DNA of 64,000 nucleotides from the NCBI RefSeq assembly GCF_031987975.1, contig NZ_DALZYX010000005.1, positions 310,001 to 374,000 of the forward strand, given 5' to 3'. Each line of letters begins with the position of its first letter. The stretch's first letter is position 1. Source of the stretch: Pseudescherichia sp031987975. GTDB taxonomy: Bacteria; Pseudomonadota; Gammaproteobacteria; Enterobacterales; Enterobacteriaceae. Both the position numbers and the translations under genes were made by a program. Below the pieces are notes generated by a model. The model was given only the letters and a program-made list of their open reading frames with translations, ran no database searches and was not told where the DNA came from. Of the stretch, positions 1 through 8,203 are shown in pieces.

Positions 1-3000
1 TATCTGCACGGCCACGCGCTGGTAATGAAAAAGGGGCAGCGCCTCTCCCGCGATGCCCTGCGCGCCCAGCTGGACACCGCTGGCTACCGCCACGTTGACC
101 AGGTCATGGAGCACGGCGAATATGCCACTCGCGGCGCGCTGCTGGATCTCTATCCGATGGGCAGCACCCAGCCCTACCGCATCGACTTCTTTGATGACGA
201 GATCGACAGCCTGCGGCTGTTCGATCCCGATACCCAGCGCACGCTGGAAGAGGTGGAGGCGATTAACCTCCTGCCTGCCCACGAGTTCCCTACCGACAAG
301 GCGGCCATTGAGCTGTTCCGCAGCCAGTGGCGCGATACGTTTGAGGTGAAGCGCGACGCCGAGCACATCTATCAGCAGGTGAGCAAAGGTACCCTGCCAG
401 CCGGGATCGAGTACTGGCAGCCGCTCTTCTTCAGCGAGCCGCTGCCGCCGCTGTTTAGCTACTTCCCGGCCAACACGCTGGTAATTAACACCGGCGATCT
501 CGATGCCAGCGCGGTGCGTTTCCAGAGTGAAACCCAGGCCCGCTACGAGAACCGCGGCGTCGATCCGATGCGTCCCCTGCTGCCGCCTGAGTCCCTGTGG
601 CTGCGCAGCGACGAGCTGTTTGCTGAGCTGAAGCGCTGGCCGCGCATCCAGCTGAAAACCGAGCAGCTGGCGGAGAAAGCCGCTAATACCAATCTTGGCT
701 ACCAGACGCTGCCGGATCTGGCCGTGCAGGCGCAGCAGAAAGCGCCCCTCGATAGCCTGCGTAAGTTCCTCGAATCCTTCACCGGCCCGGTGGTCTTCTC
801 CGTTGAGAGCGAGGGCCGCCGTGAGGCGCTGGGTGAGCTGCTGGCGCGTATTAAAGTCGCACCGAAGCGGATCCTGCGCCTTGACGAGGCCACCGCCAGC
901 GGACGCTACCTGCTGATCGGCTCGGCCGAGCGCGGGTTCATTGATACCCTGCGCAACCGGGCGTTGATCTGCGAGAGCGATCTGCTGGGCGAACGTGTCG
1001 CACGCCGCCGTCAGGACAACCGCCGGACCATTAATCCGGATACGCTGATCCGCAACCTGGCCGAGCTACATCCTGGCCAGCCGGTGGTGCATCTGGAGCA
1101 CGGCGTCGGCCGCTACGCGGGCATGACTACCCTGGAGGCGGGCGGCATCAAAGGTGAGTACCTGATGCTGACCTATGCCAACGATGCCAAACTCTACGTG
1201 CCGGTGTCGTCCCTGCATCTGATTAGCCGCTACGCAGGTGGCGCGGAGGAGAATGCTCCCCTGCATAAGCTTGGTAGCGATGCCTGGACGCGCGCGCGGC
1301 AGAAGGCGGCGGAAAAAGTGCGTGACGTGGCCGCCGAGCTGCTGGACGTCTATGCCCAGCGCGCAGCCAAAACCGGCTTCGCCTTTAAGCATGACAAGGA
1401 GCAGTATCAGCTTTTCTGCGATGCCTTCCCATTTGAAACTACGCCGGATCAGGCCCAGGCGATCAACGCCGTGCTGAGCGACATGTGCCAGCCGCTGGCG
1501 ATGGACCGCCTGGTGTGCGGCGACGTGGGCTTCGGTAAAACCGAAGTGGCGATGCGCGCCGCCTTCCTCGCAGTGGAGAACCATAAGCAGGTTGCGGTGC
1601 TGGTGCCAACCACCCTGCTGGCCCAGCAGCACTACGACAACTTCCGCGATCGCTTCGCCAACTGGCCGGTACGTATCGAGCTGCTGTCACGCTTCCGTAG
1701 CGCCAAAGAGCAGACCCAGGTGCTGGCCGATGCGGCGGAGGGCAAGGTTGATATTCTGATCGGCACCCATAAGCTGCTGCAAAGCGATCTGAAGTGGCGC
1801 GATCTCGGCCTGCTGATCGTCGATGAGGAGCACCGCTTCGGGGTGCGCCACAAAGAGCGCATTAAGGCGATGCGTGCCGACGTTGATATCCTGACGCTGA
1901 CTGCCACGCCGATCCCGCGTACCCTGAACATGGCGATGAGCGGCATGCGCGATCTGTCGATTATCGCTACCCCGCCCGCCCGTCGTCTGGCAGTAAAAAC
2001 GTTCGTGCGCGAGTACGATAGCCTGGTGGTGCGTGAGGCGATGCTGCGTGAGATCCTGCGCGGTGGCCAGGTCTACTACCTTTACAACGACGTAGAGAAC
2101 ATCCAGAAGGCGGCTCAGCGGCTGGCGGAGCTGGTGCCGGAGGCGCGGATCGCCATCGGCCACGGCCAGATGCGCGAGCGCGAACTGGAGCGGGTAATGA
2201 ATGATTTCCATCACCAGCGCTTTAACGTGCTGGTCTGTACCACCATTATCGAAACGGGGATCGATATTCCCACCGCCAACACCATTATCATCGAGCGGGC
2301 TGATCACTTTGGCCTCGCCCAGCTGCATCAGCTGCGTGGCCGCGTCGGGCGTTCTCATCACCAGGCCTACGCCTGGCTGCTGACACCGCATCCGAAAGCG
2401 ATGACCACCGATGCACAGAAACGACTGGAAGCCATCGCCTCGCTGGAGGATCTGGGAGCAGGCTTTGCGCTGGCCACCCACGATCTTGAGATCCGTGGCG
2501 CTGGCGAGTTGCTCGGGGAAGATCAGAGCGGCTCCATGGAGACCATCGGCTTCTCGCTCTATATGGAGTTGCTGGAGAACGCCGTTGATGCGCTGAAAGC
2601 CGGGCGTGAACCGTCGCTGGAGGATCTCACCAGTCAGCAGACCGAGGTGGAGCTAAGGATGCCCGCCCTGCTGCCGGATGATTACATTCCGGACGTTAAC
2701 ACTCGCCTGTCATTCTACAAGCGCGTTGCCAGCGCGAAGAGCAGCAGCGAGCTGGAGGAGATCAAGGTTGAGCTAATCGATCGCTTTGGCCTGCTTCCCG
2801 ATCCTGCCCGCACGCTGCTCGAGGTGGCCCGACTGCGTCAGCAGGCGCAGAAACTGGGCATCCGCAAGCTGGAGAGCAACGATAAGGGCGGCGCGATCGA
2901 GTTTGCTGAAAAGAACCATGTCAATCCGGCCTGGCTTATCGGCCTGCTGCAGAAGCAGCCGCAGAACTTCCGCCTCGACGGCCCTACCCGGCTGAAGTTT

Positions 3001-3084
3001 ATGCAGGAGCTAAGCGAGCGCAAAATCCGCATGGAGTGGGTAAGTAACTTTATGAAGGAGCTGGCAGAGAACGCTATCGCCTGA
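1..3084 (+). CDS. mfd: Mfd transcription-repair coupling factor, 3' part
   Basis: ATP-dependent translocase that releases RNA polymerase stalled at DNA lesions and recruits UvrA/UvrB. The reading frame is open from base 1 (begins YLHGHALVMKKGQ), so the true start lies outside the window. About 1027 codons are present, against 1148 residues in E. coli, so roughly the first 120 residues are missing. Visible in order: the rest of the UvrB-like module, the polymerase-interacting region (HLEHGVGRYAG), then the helicase domains with Walker A GDVGFGKTE, DEEH box, TATPIPRT and the RecG-like LRGRVGRS motif, and a C-terminal regulatory domain ending ELAENAIA. Near identity to E. coli Mfd over the whole length makes the call secure. 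Confidence 0.98.
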   Translation, partial: YLHGHALVMKKGQRLSRDALRAQLDTAGYRHVDQVMEHGEYATRGALLDLYPMGSTQPYRIDFFDDEIDSLRLFDPDTQRTLEEVEAINLLPAHEFPTDKAAIELFRSQWRDTFEVKRDAEHIYQQVSKGTLPAGIEYWQPLFFSEPLPPLFSYFPANTLVINTGDLDASAVRFQSETQARYENRGVDPMRPLLPPESLWLRSDELFAELKRWPRIQLKTEQLAEKAANTNLGYQTLPDLAVQAQQKAPLDSLRKFLESFTGPVVFSVESEGRREALGELLARIKVAPKRILRLDEATASGRYLLIGSAERGFIDTLRNRALICESDLLGERVARRRQDNRRTINPDTLIRNLAELHPGQPVVHLEHGVGRYAGMTTLEAGGIKGEYLMLTYANDAKLYVPVSSLHLISRYAGGAEENAPLHKLGSDAWTRARQKAAEKVRDVAAELLDVYAQRAAKTGFAFKHDKEQYQLFCDAFPFETTPDQAQAINAVLSDMCQPLAMDRLVCGDVGFGKTEVAMRAAFLAVENHKQVAVLVPTTLLAQQHYDNFRDRFANWPVRIELLSRFRSAKEQTQVLADAAEGKVDILIGTHKLLQSDLKWRDLGLLIVDEEHRFGVRHKERIKAMRADVDILTLTATPIPRTLNMAMSGMRDLSIIATPPARRLAVKTFVREYDSLVVREAMLREILRGGQVYYLYNDVENIQKAAQRLAELVPEARIAIGHGQMRERELERVMNDFHHQRFNVLVCTTIIETGIDIPTANTIIIERADHFGLAQLHQLRGRVGRSHHQAYAWLLTPHPKAMTTDAQKRLEAIASLEDLGAGFALATHDLEIRGAGELLGEDQSGSMETIGFSLYMELLENAVDALKAGREPSLEDLTSQQTEVELRMPALLPDDYIPDVNTRLSFYKRVASAKSSSELEEIKVELIDRFGLLPDPARTLLEVARLRQQAQKLGIRKLESNDKGGAIEFAEKNHVNPAWLIGLLQKQPQNFRLDGPTRLKFMQELSERKIRMEWVSNFMKELAENAIA

Positions 3085-3090
3085 TCCCGA

Positions 3091-3126
3091 AGCGCACGCT
3101 GCGATGGCGGCGTGCGCTATTCTTTA
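3091..3126 (+). terminator. Probable mfd terminator
   Basis: An 8-bp GC-rich stem (GCGCACGC at 3092-3099 with GCGTGCGC at 3110-3117) begins a few bases after the mfd stop and is followed by a T-rich stretch (TATTCTTT). Confidence 0.65.
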
Positions 3127-3221
3127 CAAATCCTTGCATTTCACGAAACATCCAGACACACCTTCCGTCCATACTTCCTATTTGCTATTAAATAACAATA
3201 ACCTGAAAGCACGGTGGTCTT

Positions 3222-4187
3222 ATGATAAAACAGATGCGCATCGCTCGCTGGCTCATGCTGCTGGCTCTTGCGGGGACGGCCCTCTTTGCCCTCCCCGCTC
3301 AGGCCAATACCTGGCCGCTTCCTGCTAACGGCAGCCGCCTGGTAGGCGAAAACCGTTTTCATCTCGTTGAAAACGACGGCGGCTCGCTGGAGGCTATCGC
3401 GAAGAAGTATAACGTCGGCTTTTTAGCACTGTTGCAGGCTAATCCCGGCGTTGATCCCTATGTGCCTCGCGCTGGTAGCGTCCTGACCATCCCGCTCCAG
3501 ACGTTGCTGCCGGATGCCCCTCGTCAGGGGATCGTTATTAACCTCTCTGAGCTGCGCCTCTACTGGTACCCGCCGGGCAGAAACGAGGTCACGATCTACC
3601 CCATAGGCATAGGCCAACTGGGGGGTGATACCCTGACGCCAACAATGGTAACCCGGGTATCCGATAAACGCGCCAACCCGACCTGGACCCCGACAGCCAA
3701 TATTCGTGCGCGCTACAAGGCGCAGGGTATCGATCTCCCTGCCGTGGTGCCCGCCGGGCCAAATAATCCGATGGGCCACCATGCGATCCGCCTGGCTGCT
3801 CACGGTGGCGTCTACCTGATTCATGGCACCAACGCCGATTTTGGCATTGGGATGCGCGTCAGCTCGGGCTGTATTCGCCTGCGTGATAATGACATTGCGA
3901 CGCTGTTCCGCCAGGTCACCGCCGGGACGCCAGTGAACATCATCAACACACCGGTAAAAGCGTCGGTGGAGCCGGATGGCACGCGGTTGGTTGAGGTTCA
4001 TCAGCCGCTCTCTAAATCCATCAATGACGATCCGAAAACGCAGCCGCTGGTACTCAACGCGAGCATGGAAACCTTTAAATCCGCTGCCGAGACTAATGCC
4101 CCGCTGATGGATGAGGTCATGGCGGTGCGCTCGGGCATGCCGGTGGACGTCACGCAGCATGAGGCGGCAGCCGTGCAATCGCTGTAG
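3222..4187 (+). CDS. ldtC: L,D-transpeptidase LdtC (YcfS)
   Basis: Periplasmic L,D-transpeptidase, one of the enzymes that attach Braun lipoprotein to the meso-DAP residue of peptidoglycan. The 321-residue product has an N-terminal signal peptide (cleavage near ALPAQA-NTW), a LysM-like segment (about residues 46-92, SLEAIAKKYNVGF) and a YkuD catalytic domain with the HGTN and SSGCIRL motifs. The nucleophile is Cys217. Length and sequence match E. coli LdtC. It lies downstream of mfd as in E. coli, separated by a hairpin, so it probably has its own promoter in the 3127-3221 gap. The start ATG follows a GGTGG element. Confidence 0.96.
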   Translation: MIKQMRIARWLMLLALAGTALFALPAQANTWPLPANGSRLVGENRFHLVENDGGSLEAIAKKYNVGFLALLQANPGVDPYVPRAGSVLTIPLQTLLPDAPRQGIVINLSELRLYWYPPGRNEVTIYPIGIGQLGGDTLTPTMVTRVSDKRANPTWTPTANIRARYKAQGIDLPAVVPAGPNNPMGHHAIRLAAHGGVYLIHGTNADFGIGMRVSSGCIRLRDNDIATLFRQVTAGTPVNIINTPVKASVEPDGTRLVEVHQPLSKSINDDPKTQPLVLNASMETFKSAAETNAPLMDEVMAVRSGMPVDVTQHEAAAVQSL

Positions 4188-4255
4188 GTGTTAAAGCGTT
4201 AAAAATCATTAGGATATAACATAATTATTTTTAACCATTCCCTGCTGGCCTTCGG

Positions 4256-4282
4256 GAGCAATTATTTTTATAATGATTGCTC
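4256..4282 (+). promoter_or_regulatory. Candidate comR promoter/operator
   Basis: An inverted repeat, GAGCAAT (4256-4262) and ATTGCTC (4276-4282), encloses a perfect -10 hexamer TATAAT at 4269-4274, thirty-seven bases before the comR start. A TetR-family protein bound here would block the promoter, so autoregulation is a reasonable inference. The -35 region (around 4246) is poor. Confidence 0.5.
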
Positions 4283-4311
4283 AATAATTAAACATCAGGT
4301 GAGGAGCCACT

Positions 4312-4947
4312 ATGACCACCGACGTCAGCAGCTGCACAAAAAAAAGCCGTGGCCGACCAAAAGTTTTCGACAGGGAAGCGGCGCTTGATAAAGCCATGAC
4401 CCTCTTCTGGCAGCATGGCTACGAGGCCACGTCGCTGTCCCATCTTGTCGAGGCTACGGGCGCGAAAGCGCCGACCCTTTACGCGGAGTTCACCAATAAA
4501 GAGGGGCTGTTCCGTGCCGTTCTTGACCGCTATATTTCGCAGTTTGCGACTAAGTATCAGGCGGAGCTGTTTTGCGATGAGAAGCGCGTTGAACAGGCGC
4601 TGCTGGACTACTTTACTGCCGTCGCTAACTGCTTTACCAGCAAAGAGACACCTTCAGGCTGCTTCTTGATCAGTACTTCAGCGGCGCTGGCGGCATCGTC
4701 AAATGAGATTGCCCAGACGCTCAAATCGCGCCATGCTATGCAGGAGGCGGCACTGCTGCGCTTTCTCGAGCAGCGCCAGCAGCGCGGTGAAATCCCTGAC
4801 ACGACTTCGCTACGTTCGGTGGCGCAATTTCTTAACTGCGTGATCCAGGGGATGTCGGTCAGCGCCCGTGAAGGCGCATCGCAGGAGAAACTGCTGCAAA
4901 TTACCCGTACGACGCTTGCTCTCTGGCCAGAACTCATCAAATCCTGA
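4312..4947 (+). CDS. comR: TetR-family repressor ComR (YcfQ)
   Basis: In E. coli ComR is a copper-responsive TetR-type repressor of bhsA (comC), an outer-membrane protein that lowers copper permeability. The 211-residue product has the N-terminal helix-turn-helix (GRPKVFDREAALDKAMTLFW, then YEATSLSHLVEATG) and a ligand domain with a conserved Cys (SGCFLIST). It closely resembles E. coli ComR. The start is supported by GGTGAGGAGCC upstream. In E. coli bhsA lies between comR and ldtC; here those 124 bases hold no such gene, so the local target is missing and the regulator may act elsewhere or only on itself. Confidence 0.9.
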   Translation: MTTDVSSCTKKSRGRPKVFDREAALDKAMTLFWQHGYEATSLSHLVEATGAKAPTLYAEFTNKEGLFRAVLDRYISQFATKYQAELFCDEKRVEQALLDYFTAVANCFTSKETPSGCFLISTSAALAASSNEIAQTLKSRHAMQEAALLRFLEQRQQRGEIPDTTSLRSVAQFLNCVIQGMSVSAREGASQEKLLQITRTTLALWPELIKS

Positions 4948-4954
4948 TTTTGCC

Positions 4955-4986
4955 TTGGCCTATTTTAACGATAGGCCAAATCTTTC
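4955..4986 (+). terminator. Hairpin after comR
   Basis: TTGGCCTAT (4955-4963) pairs perfectly with ATAGGCCAA (4971-4979), eight bases past the comR stop, followed by ATCTTTCT. Probable first terminator of comR. Confidence 0.6.
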
Positions 4987-5033
4987 TCACACTTTTGTCT
5001 TACCCTCTGCTACGCTTAATAAGTGATTATTCT

Positions 5034-5057
5034 CCTGCTAATGATTAGCAGGTTTTT
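5034..5057 (+). terminator. Second hairpin with T-run downstream of comR
   Basis: CCTGCTAA (5034-5041), loop TGA, TTAGCAGG (5045-5052), then TTTTT: a textbook intrinsic terminator. It also lies just downstream of a promoter-like TTGTCT/TAATAA pair (about 4996-5023), so it could be a leader attenuator for the small ORF that follows. Confidence 0.75.
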
Positions 5058-5100
5058 CAGGAACGTTTTACGGCTATTCACATGCGGAAGGATAACGATC

Positions 5101-5250
5101 ATGATTTTGCTATTACCTTTATTCAAAGTGTTAATAGTAATAACATTGTTATTTAGTCTCTGGGTAGTATGTGGTGGTTCGATCCTGTTTGCTTTCATCT
5201 CTGTGCTGATTACGGGATGTTTGCTGATCCGCCAGCAGAGTATGATTTGA
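5101..5250 (+). CDS. Small hydrophobic membrane protein, unrecognised
   Basis: A 49-residue ORF (MILLLPLFKV to RQQSMI) made almost entirely of two hydrophobic segments, about residues 2-22 and 24-42, with a short polar tail. I chose ATG 5101 because GGAAGG precedes it by about 9 bases; the longer in-frame start at 5023 would run through the terminator hairpin at 5034-5057. It is followed by its own strong terminator (5265-5292), which argues that this stretch is a real transcription unit. I do not recognise the family. It sits between comR and ycfJ, where I know of no E. coli gene. Function unknown; a small stress-type inner-membrane protein is only a guess. Confidence 0.5.
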   Translation: MILLLPLFKVLIVITLLFSLWVVCGGSILFAFISVLITGCLLIRQQSMI

Positions 5251-5264
5251 TACTGAGCGATAAT

Positions 5265-5292
5265 AAAAGCCTTGCGTAAGCAGGGCTTTTTT
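5265..5292 (+). terminator. Intrinsic terminator after the small membrane ORF
   Basis: AAAAGCCTTGC (5265-5275), GNRA-type loop GTAA, GCAGGGCTTTT (5280-5290), then TT. Fully paired apart from one G-T wobble. Confidence 0.85.
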
Positions 5293-5300
5293 ATGCTTAT

Positions 5301-5335
5301 AAAAAAGGCTCCCCAGCCTGAGCGAATGAGGAGCC
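5301..5335 (-). terminator. ycfJ terminator
   Basis: On the minus strand GGCTCC (5335-5330) pairs with GGAGCC (5312-5307) and is followed by TTTTTT. It lies 20 bases past the ycfJ stop. Confidence 0.8.
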
Positions 5336-5355
5336 AAATCGGGGGTACTGCTTTT

Positions 5356-5895
5356 TTATGCTTTGTTATTCAAAACCAGCTGCCCGTTACTGTCCAACGG
5401 GATCTGGGTGCCGGGATCGTTCTCCATACGAATTTTTCCCTGCTGATCGCCAATTTTGTAGGTCACGTCATAGCCGAGCATCTTTTCCGATTTGTCGTAA
5501 ACGGTTTTGCAGCGCTGCTGGGTACTGGTATAAGTATCACGCTCCTGCATGGCCCCTTGCACCTGGTTACCGGCGTAGCCGCCGCCCAGCGCCCCAACGA
5601 CCGTAGCGACATCTTTACCGCGCCCGCCGCCGAACTGGTGGCCAATCACCCCGCCCGCAACCGCACCCAGCACTGAACCGGTTAGACGGTTCTCATCCTG
5701 GACCGGACGACGATGGGTCACCGTCACGTTGCGGCACTCTTTGCGCGGCGTTTTCACCGTCTCCTTGATGGGTGTAGCAGAAACCACCTGTGCATACTGA
5801 GGGCCGCGATTGAAAACGTCTAAGCCCGCCACCGCAGCAACGCCCAGTGCAGCGGCCACACCAATACCGATACCCGCTAACATGGATTTATTCAT
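5356..5895 (-). CDS. ycfJ: YcfJ, glycine-zipper envelope protein
   Basis: A 179-residue protein matching E. coli YcfJ in length and sequence; its molecular role is not established. A hydrophobic N-terminus (about residues 5-25) is followed by a glycine-zipper 2TM segment (SVLGAVAGGVIGHQFGGGRG, then VVGALGGGYAGNQ) and a polar C-terminal domain with two conserved Cys (KECRN, QRCKT). The frame stays open 63 bases further upstream, but ATG 5895 fits the family N-terminus (MNKSMLAGIG) and is preceded by AGGGGGA. It is divergent from comR and downstream of ndh in the same direction. Confidence 0.92.
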   Translation of the reverse strand: MNKSMLAGIGIGVAAALGVAAVAGLDVFNRGPQYAQVVSATPIKETVKTPRKECRNVTVTHRRPVQDENRLTGSVLGAVAGGVIGHQFGGGRGKDVATVVGALGGGYAGNQVQGAMQERDTYTSTQQRCKTVYDKSEKMLGYDVTYKIGDQQGKIRMENDPGTQIPLDSNGQLVLNNKA

Positions 5896-6056
5896 TGAAT
5901 AGTCCCCCTGGTTGGCTCTGATAGTCATAATTCTGCAATCAGCGACGACAGAAGCCAATCAGAAAGGCGGTAAATTACGGGGAGTTATGTGGCAAAACGA
6001 GGTGATTCAGAGAAATCCGAGCCACCTGAGAGAAATCAACAGAAGGATATGCTACA

Positions 6057-6078
6057 TGCCCCGTCGGGAAACGGGGCA
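6057..6078 (-). terminator. Hairpin after ndh
   Basis: An 8-bp stem, TGCCCCGT (6057-6064) with ACGGGGCA (6071-6078), lies seven bases past the ndh stop. There is no clear T-run, so intrinsic termination is uncertain. Confidence 0.4.
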
Positions 6079-6084
6079 GCGAAC

Positions 6085-7389
6085 TTAGTGCAGCTTCAGG
6101 CGCGGACGGATCACGCGGTTGATGCTGCCAACCAGCATCATCAGACCGGTCTTGAAGTAGCCGTGCAGGGCGACCTGGTGCATACGATAGAGCGAGATGT
6201 AGACGAAGCGTGCCAGACGCCCCTCGACCATCATCGAACCACGCATCAGGTTACCCATCAGGCTACCCACGGTAGAGAAGTTAGACAGCGATACCAGCGA
6301 GCCGTGGTCTTTATAGACGTAGGCCTTCAGCGATTTGCCTTTGATCTGCGCGAGAATGTTGTGCAGCGCGCAGGTGGCCATCTGGTGCGCAGCCTGAGCG
6401 CGCGGCGGTACGAAGCCCCCTTCCGGACGGGCGCAGGAGGCGCAGTCACCAATGGCGTAGATATCCGCATCGCGAGTCGTCTGCAGCGTTGGCTCCACCA
6501 CCAGCTGATTGATACGGTTAGTCTCAAGGCCGCCAATCTCTTTCATAAAATCAGGCGCTTTGATCCCCGCCGCCCATACCATCAGGTCCGCCTGGATATA
6601 TTCGCCCTCTTTAGTGTGCAGGCCGCCCTCGTCTGCGCTGGTAACCATGGTCTGAGTCAACACGCGCACGCCCATCTTGGTCAGCTCGCTATGAGCCGCC
6701 CCGGAGATACGCGGCGGCAGCGCAGGCAGAATACGTTCGCCCGCCTCTACCAGCGTCACGTTCAGCGCCTCGTTGGTGAGACCCTTATAGCCGTAACTGT
6801 GCAGCTGCTTCACCGCGTTGTGCAGCTCGGCCGACAGCTCTACGCCGGTCGCACCGCCGCCAACGATAGCAATGTTGACCTTGCCGCTGGCACCCAGGTT
6901 AGCAGAGTATTTCAGGAACAGGTTCAGCATCTCCTGATGGAAACGGCGCGCCTGATGCGGGTTATCGAGGAAAATGCAGTGCTCTTTCACGCCCGGCGTG
7001 TTGAAGTCGTTGGAGGTGCTCCCCAGCGCCATCACCAGCGTGTCATAGGGCAGCTTGCGCTCAGGCACCAGCAGCTCACCTTTCTCATCCCGCAGCTCCG
7101 CCAGGGTGATGGTTTTGCCTTCGCGGTTGATATCCACCACCGAGCCAAGCTGGAACTGGAAATCGTGATTGCGCGCGTGTGCCAGGTAGCTCAGCGCGTC
7201 CACGCCCTCATCCAGCGAGCCGGTGGCGACTTCATGCAGCAGCGGCTTCCACAGGTGGCTGTGGTTGCGATCGACGAGGGTAATTTTGGCTTTTTTACCC
7301 CGGCCCAGCTTCTTACCCAGCTGGGTTGCCAGCTCCAGTCCGCCAGCTCCACCGCCAACAATCACAATCTTTTTCAATGGTGTAGTCAA
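6085..7389 (-). CDS. ndh: NADH:quinone oxidoreductase type II (NDH-2)
   Basis: Membrane-associated single-subunit FAD enzyme that passes electrons from NADH to ubiquinone without pumping protons. 434 residues, equal to E. coli Ndh. Two dinucleotide folds are visible: GGGAGG near the N-terminus (FAD) and VGGGATGVELS near residue 180 (NADH), with YAIGDCA (about residue 315) completing the FAD site; a C-terminal amphipathic region gives membrane binding. I chose TTG 7389 over the in-frame GTG 7392 because the AGGGGG element is 5 bases from the TTG and too close to the GTG; it also matches the family N-terminus MTTPLKK. A perfect FNR site lies upstream. Confidence 0.97.
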   Translation of the reverse strand: MTTPLKKIVIVGGGAGGLELATQLGKKLGRGKKAKITLVDRNHSHLWKPLLHEVATGSLDEGVDALSYLAHARNHDFQFQLGSVVDINREGKTITLAELRDEKGELLVPERKLPYDTLVMALGSTSNDFNTPGVKEHCIFLDNPHQARRFHQEMLNLFLKYSANLGASGKVNIAIVGGGATGVELSAELHNAVKQLHSYGYKGLTNEALNVTLVEAGERILPALPPRISGAAHSELTKMGVRVLTQTMVTSADEGGLHTKEGEYIQADLMVWAAGIKAPDFMKEIGGLETNRINQLVVEPTLQTTRDADIYAIGDCASCARPEGGFVPPRAQAAHQMATCALHNILAQIKGKSLKAYVYKDHGSLVSLSNFSTVGSLMGNLMRGSMMVEGRLARFVYISLYRMHQVALHGYFKTGLMMLVGSINRVIRPRLKLH

Positions 7390-7523
7390 CACGACCCCCT
7401 AAAATATTAACCAATTGTTAACTAAAAGTTATGTAAATAGCTTTTAATTAACAACAAGTTAGCGACACAAATTTTCAAATACACCCTGAGAATAACATGA
7501 ACGGTGCATTGGTCATACCAAAA

Positions 7524-7537
7524 TTGATATATATCAA
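7524..7537 (-). promoter_or_regulatory. FNR binding site upstream of ndh
   Basis: TTGATATATATCAA is an exact match to the FNR consensus TTGAT-N4-ATCAA, about 140 bases upstream of the ndh start. E. coli ndh is repressed by FNR anaerobically from upstream sites, so the same control is expected here. A further half-site, TTGAT, begins at 7541. Confidence 0.85.
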
Positions 7538-7578
7538 GTTTTGATGCATAAAAGATAACCAGGTTTCAGCCGAAGGGC

Positions 7579-7610
7579 GAAAAAAAACCAGCCATTAAAA
7601 TGGCTGGTTT
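7579..7610 (-). terminator. ycfP-side terminator
   Basis: AAACCAGCCATT (7585-7596) pairs with AATGGCTGGTTT (7599-7610). Read on the minus strand the stem runs into TTTTTTTT, so it ends the nagZ-ycfP transcript. Confidence 0.88.
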
Positions 7611-7623
7611 ATAAGAGAGGGGT

Positions 7624-8166
7624 TTAGCCAAGGGTTTTAAAGGCCTTGATGCGCTGCAGATGAGGGGAGATATTCTTAAACTTATGCGTCTGCTCTTCAT
7701 CCCAGACAATCTCATAAAAGCTGTGCAGTACCTCGGCGGTACGCTGGCTGTTTAACGCCTCATCGTGGCGGGAGAGGATCGCCAGGCAGCGGTCGCGGTT
7801 CTTCTCACGGAAGTTAGTCACGCACTTGGTAGCGATATCCGTGTACTCCTCCGGCCTGTCGATTTTGCCCTCCATATTCTCTTGCGGAAAGAGATTAGGA
7901 TTAAAAATCACCTGCCGGATGTCGCAGAGAAAACCGATCCGCTCGGCCCAGTATCCGCCCAGACCTACGCCACAAATCAGCGGTCGCTCATCGACGTTGA
8001 GCTGTAGCATCTTATCGACCTCTTTCAGCAGATGCTGCATATCGTGCTTCGGATGGCGCGTGCTGTAGCTCAGCAGGCGTACGTCGGGATCGATAAACTG
8101 CAGCTGCAGCACCTTTTCGTGATTGCCCGGACTGTTTGAATCAAAACCGTGTAAGTAGATGATCAT
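7624..8166 (-). CDS. ycfP: YcfP, alpha/beta-hydrolase-like protein (UPF0227)
   Basis: 180 residues, same length as E. coli YcfP. The fold is that of a small esterase/lipase: N-terminal MIIYLHGFDSN (HG oxyanion motif) and a nucleophile-elbow position that reads GVGLGGY, with Leu where a serine hydrolase would have Ser. The substrate is unknown, and the altered elbow raises doubt about classical hydrolase activity. It is the last gene of the hinT-ycfL-lpoB-thiK-nagZ-ycfP series and is followed by a strong terminator. Confidence 0.93.
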   Translation of the reverse strand: MIIYLHGFDSNSPGNHEKVLQLQFIDPDVRLLSYSTRHPKHDMQHLLKEVDKMLQLNVDERPLICGVGLGGYWAERIGFLCDIRQVIFNPNLFPQENMEGKIDRPEEYTDIATKCVTNFREKNRDRCLAILSRHDEALNSQRTAEVLHSFYEIVWDEEQTHKFKNISPHLQRIKAFKTLG

Positions 8167-8203
8167 CTGTCCTCACCCTGTGCTCTCTCCCTTTCAGGGA
8201 GGG

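Noticed and set aside
1066..2481. Two long minus-strand open frames across mfd (1066-1632 and 1687-2481)
   Set aside because: Antisense shadows of the conserved mfd coding frame; no ribosome binding sites or recognisable domains.
5989..7410. A 473-codon plus-strand open frame
   Set aside because: It lies antisense to ndh, which is intact and highly conserved; the translation is rich in His/Arg/Gln as expected for a shadow frame of a GC-rich gene.
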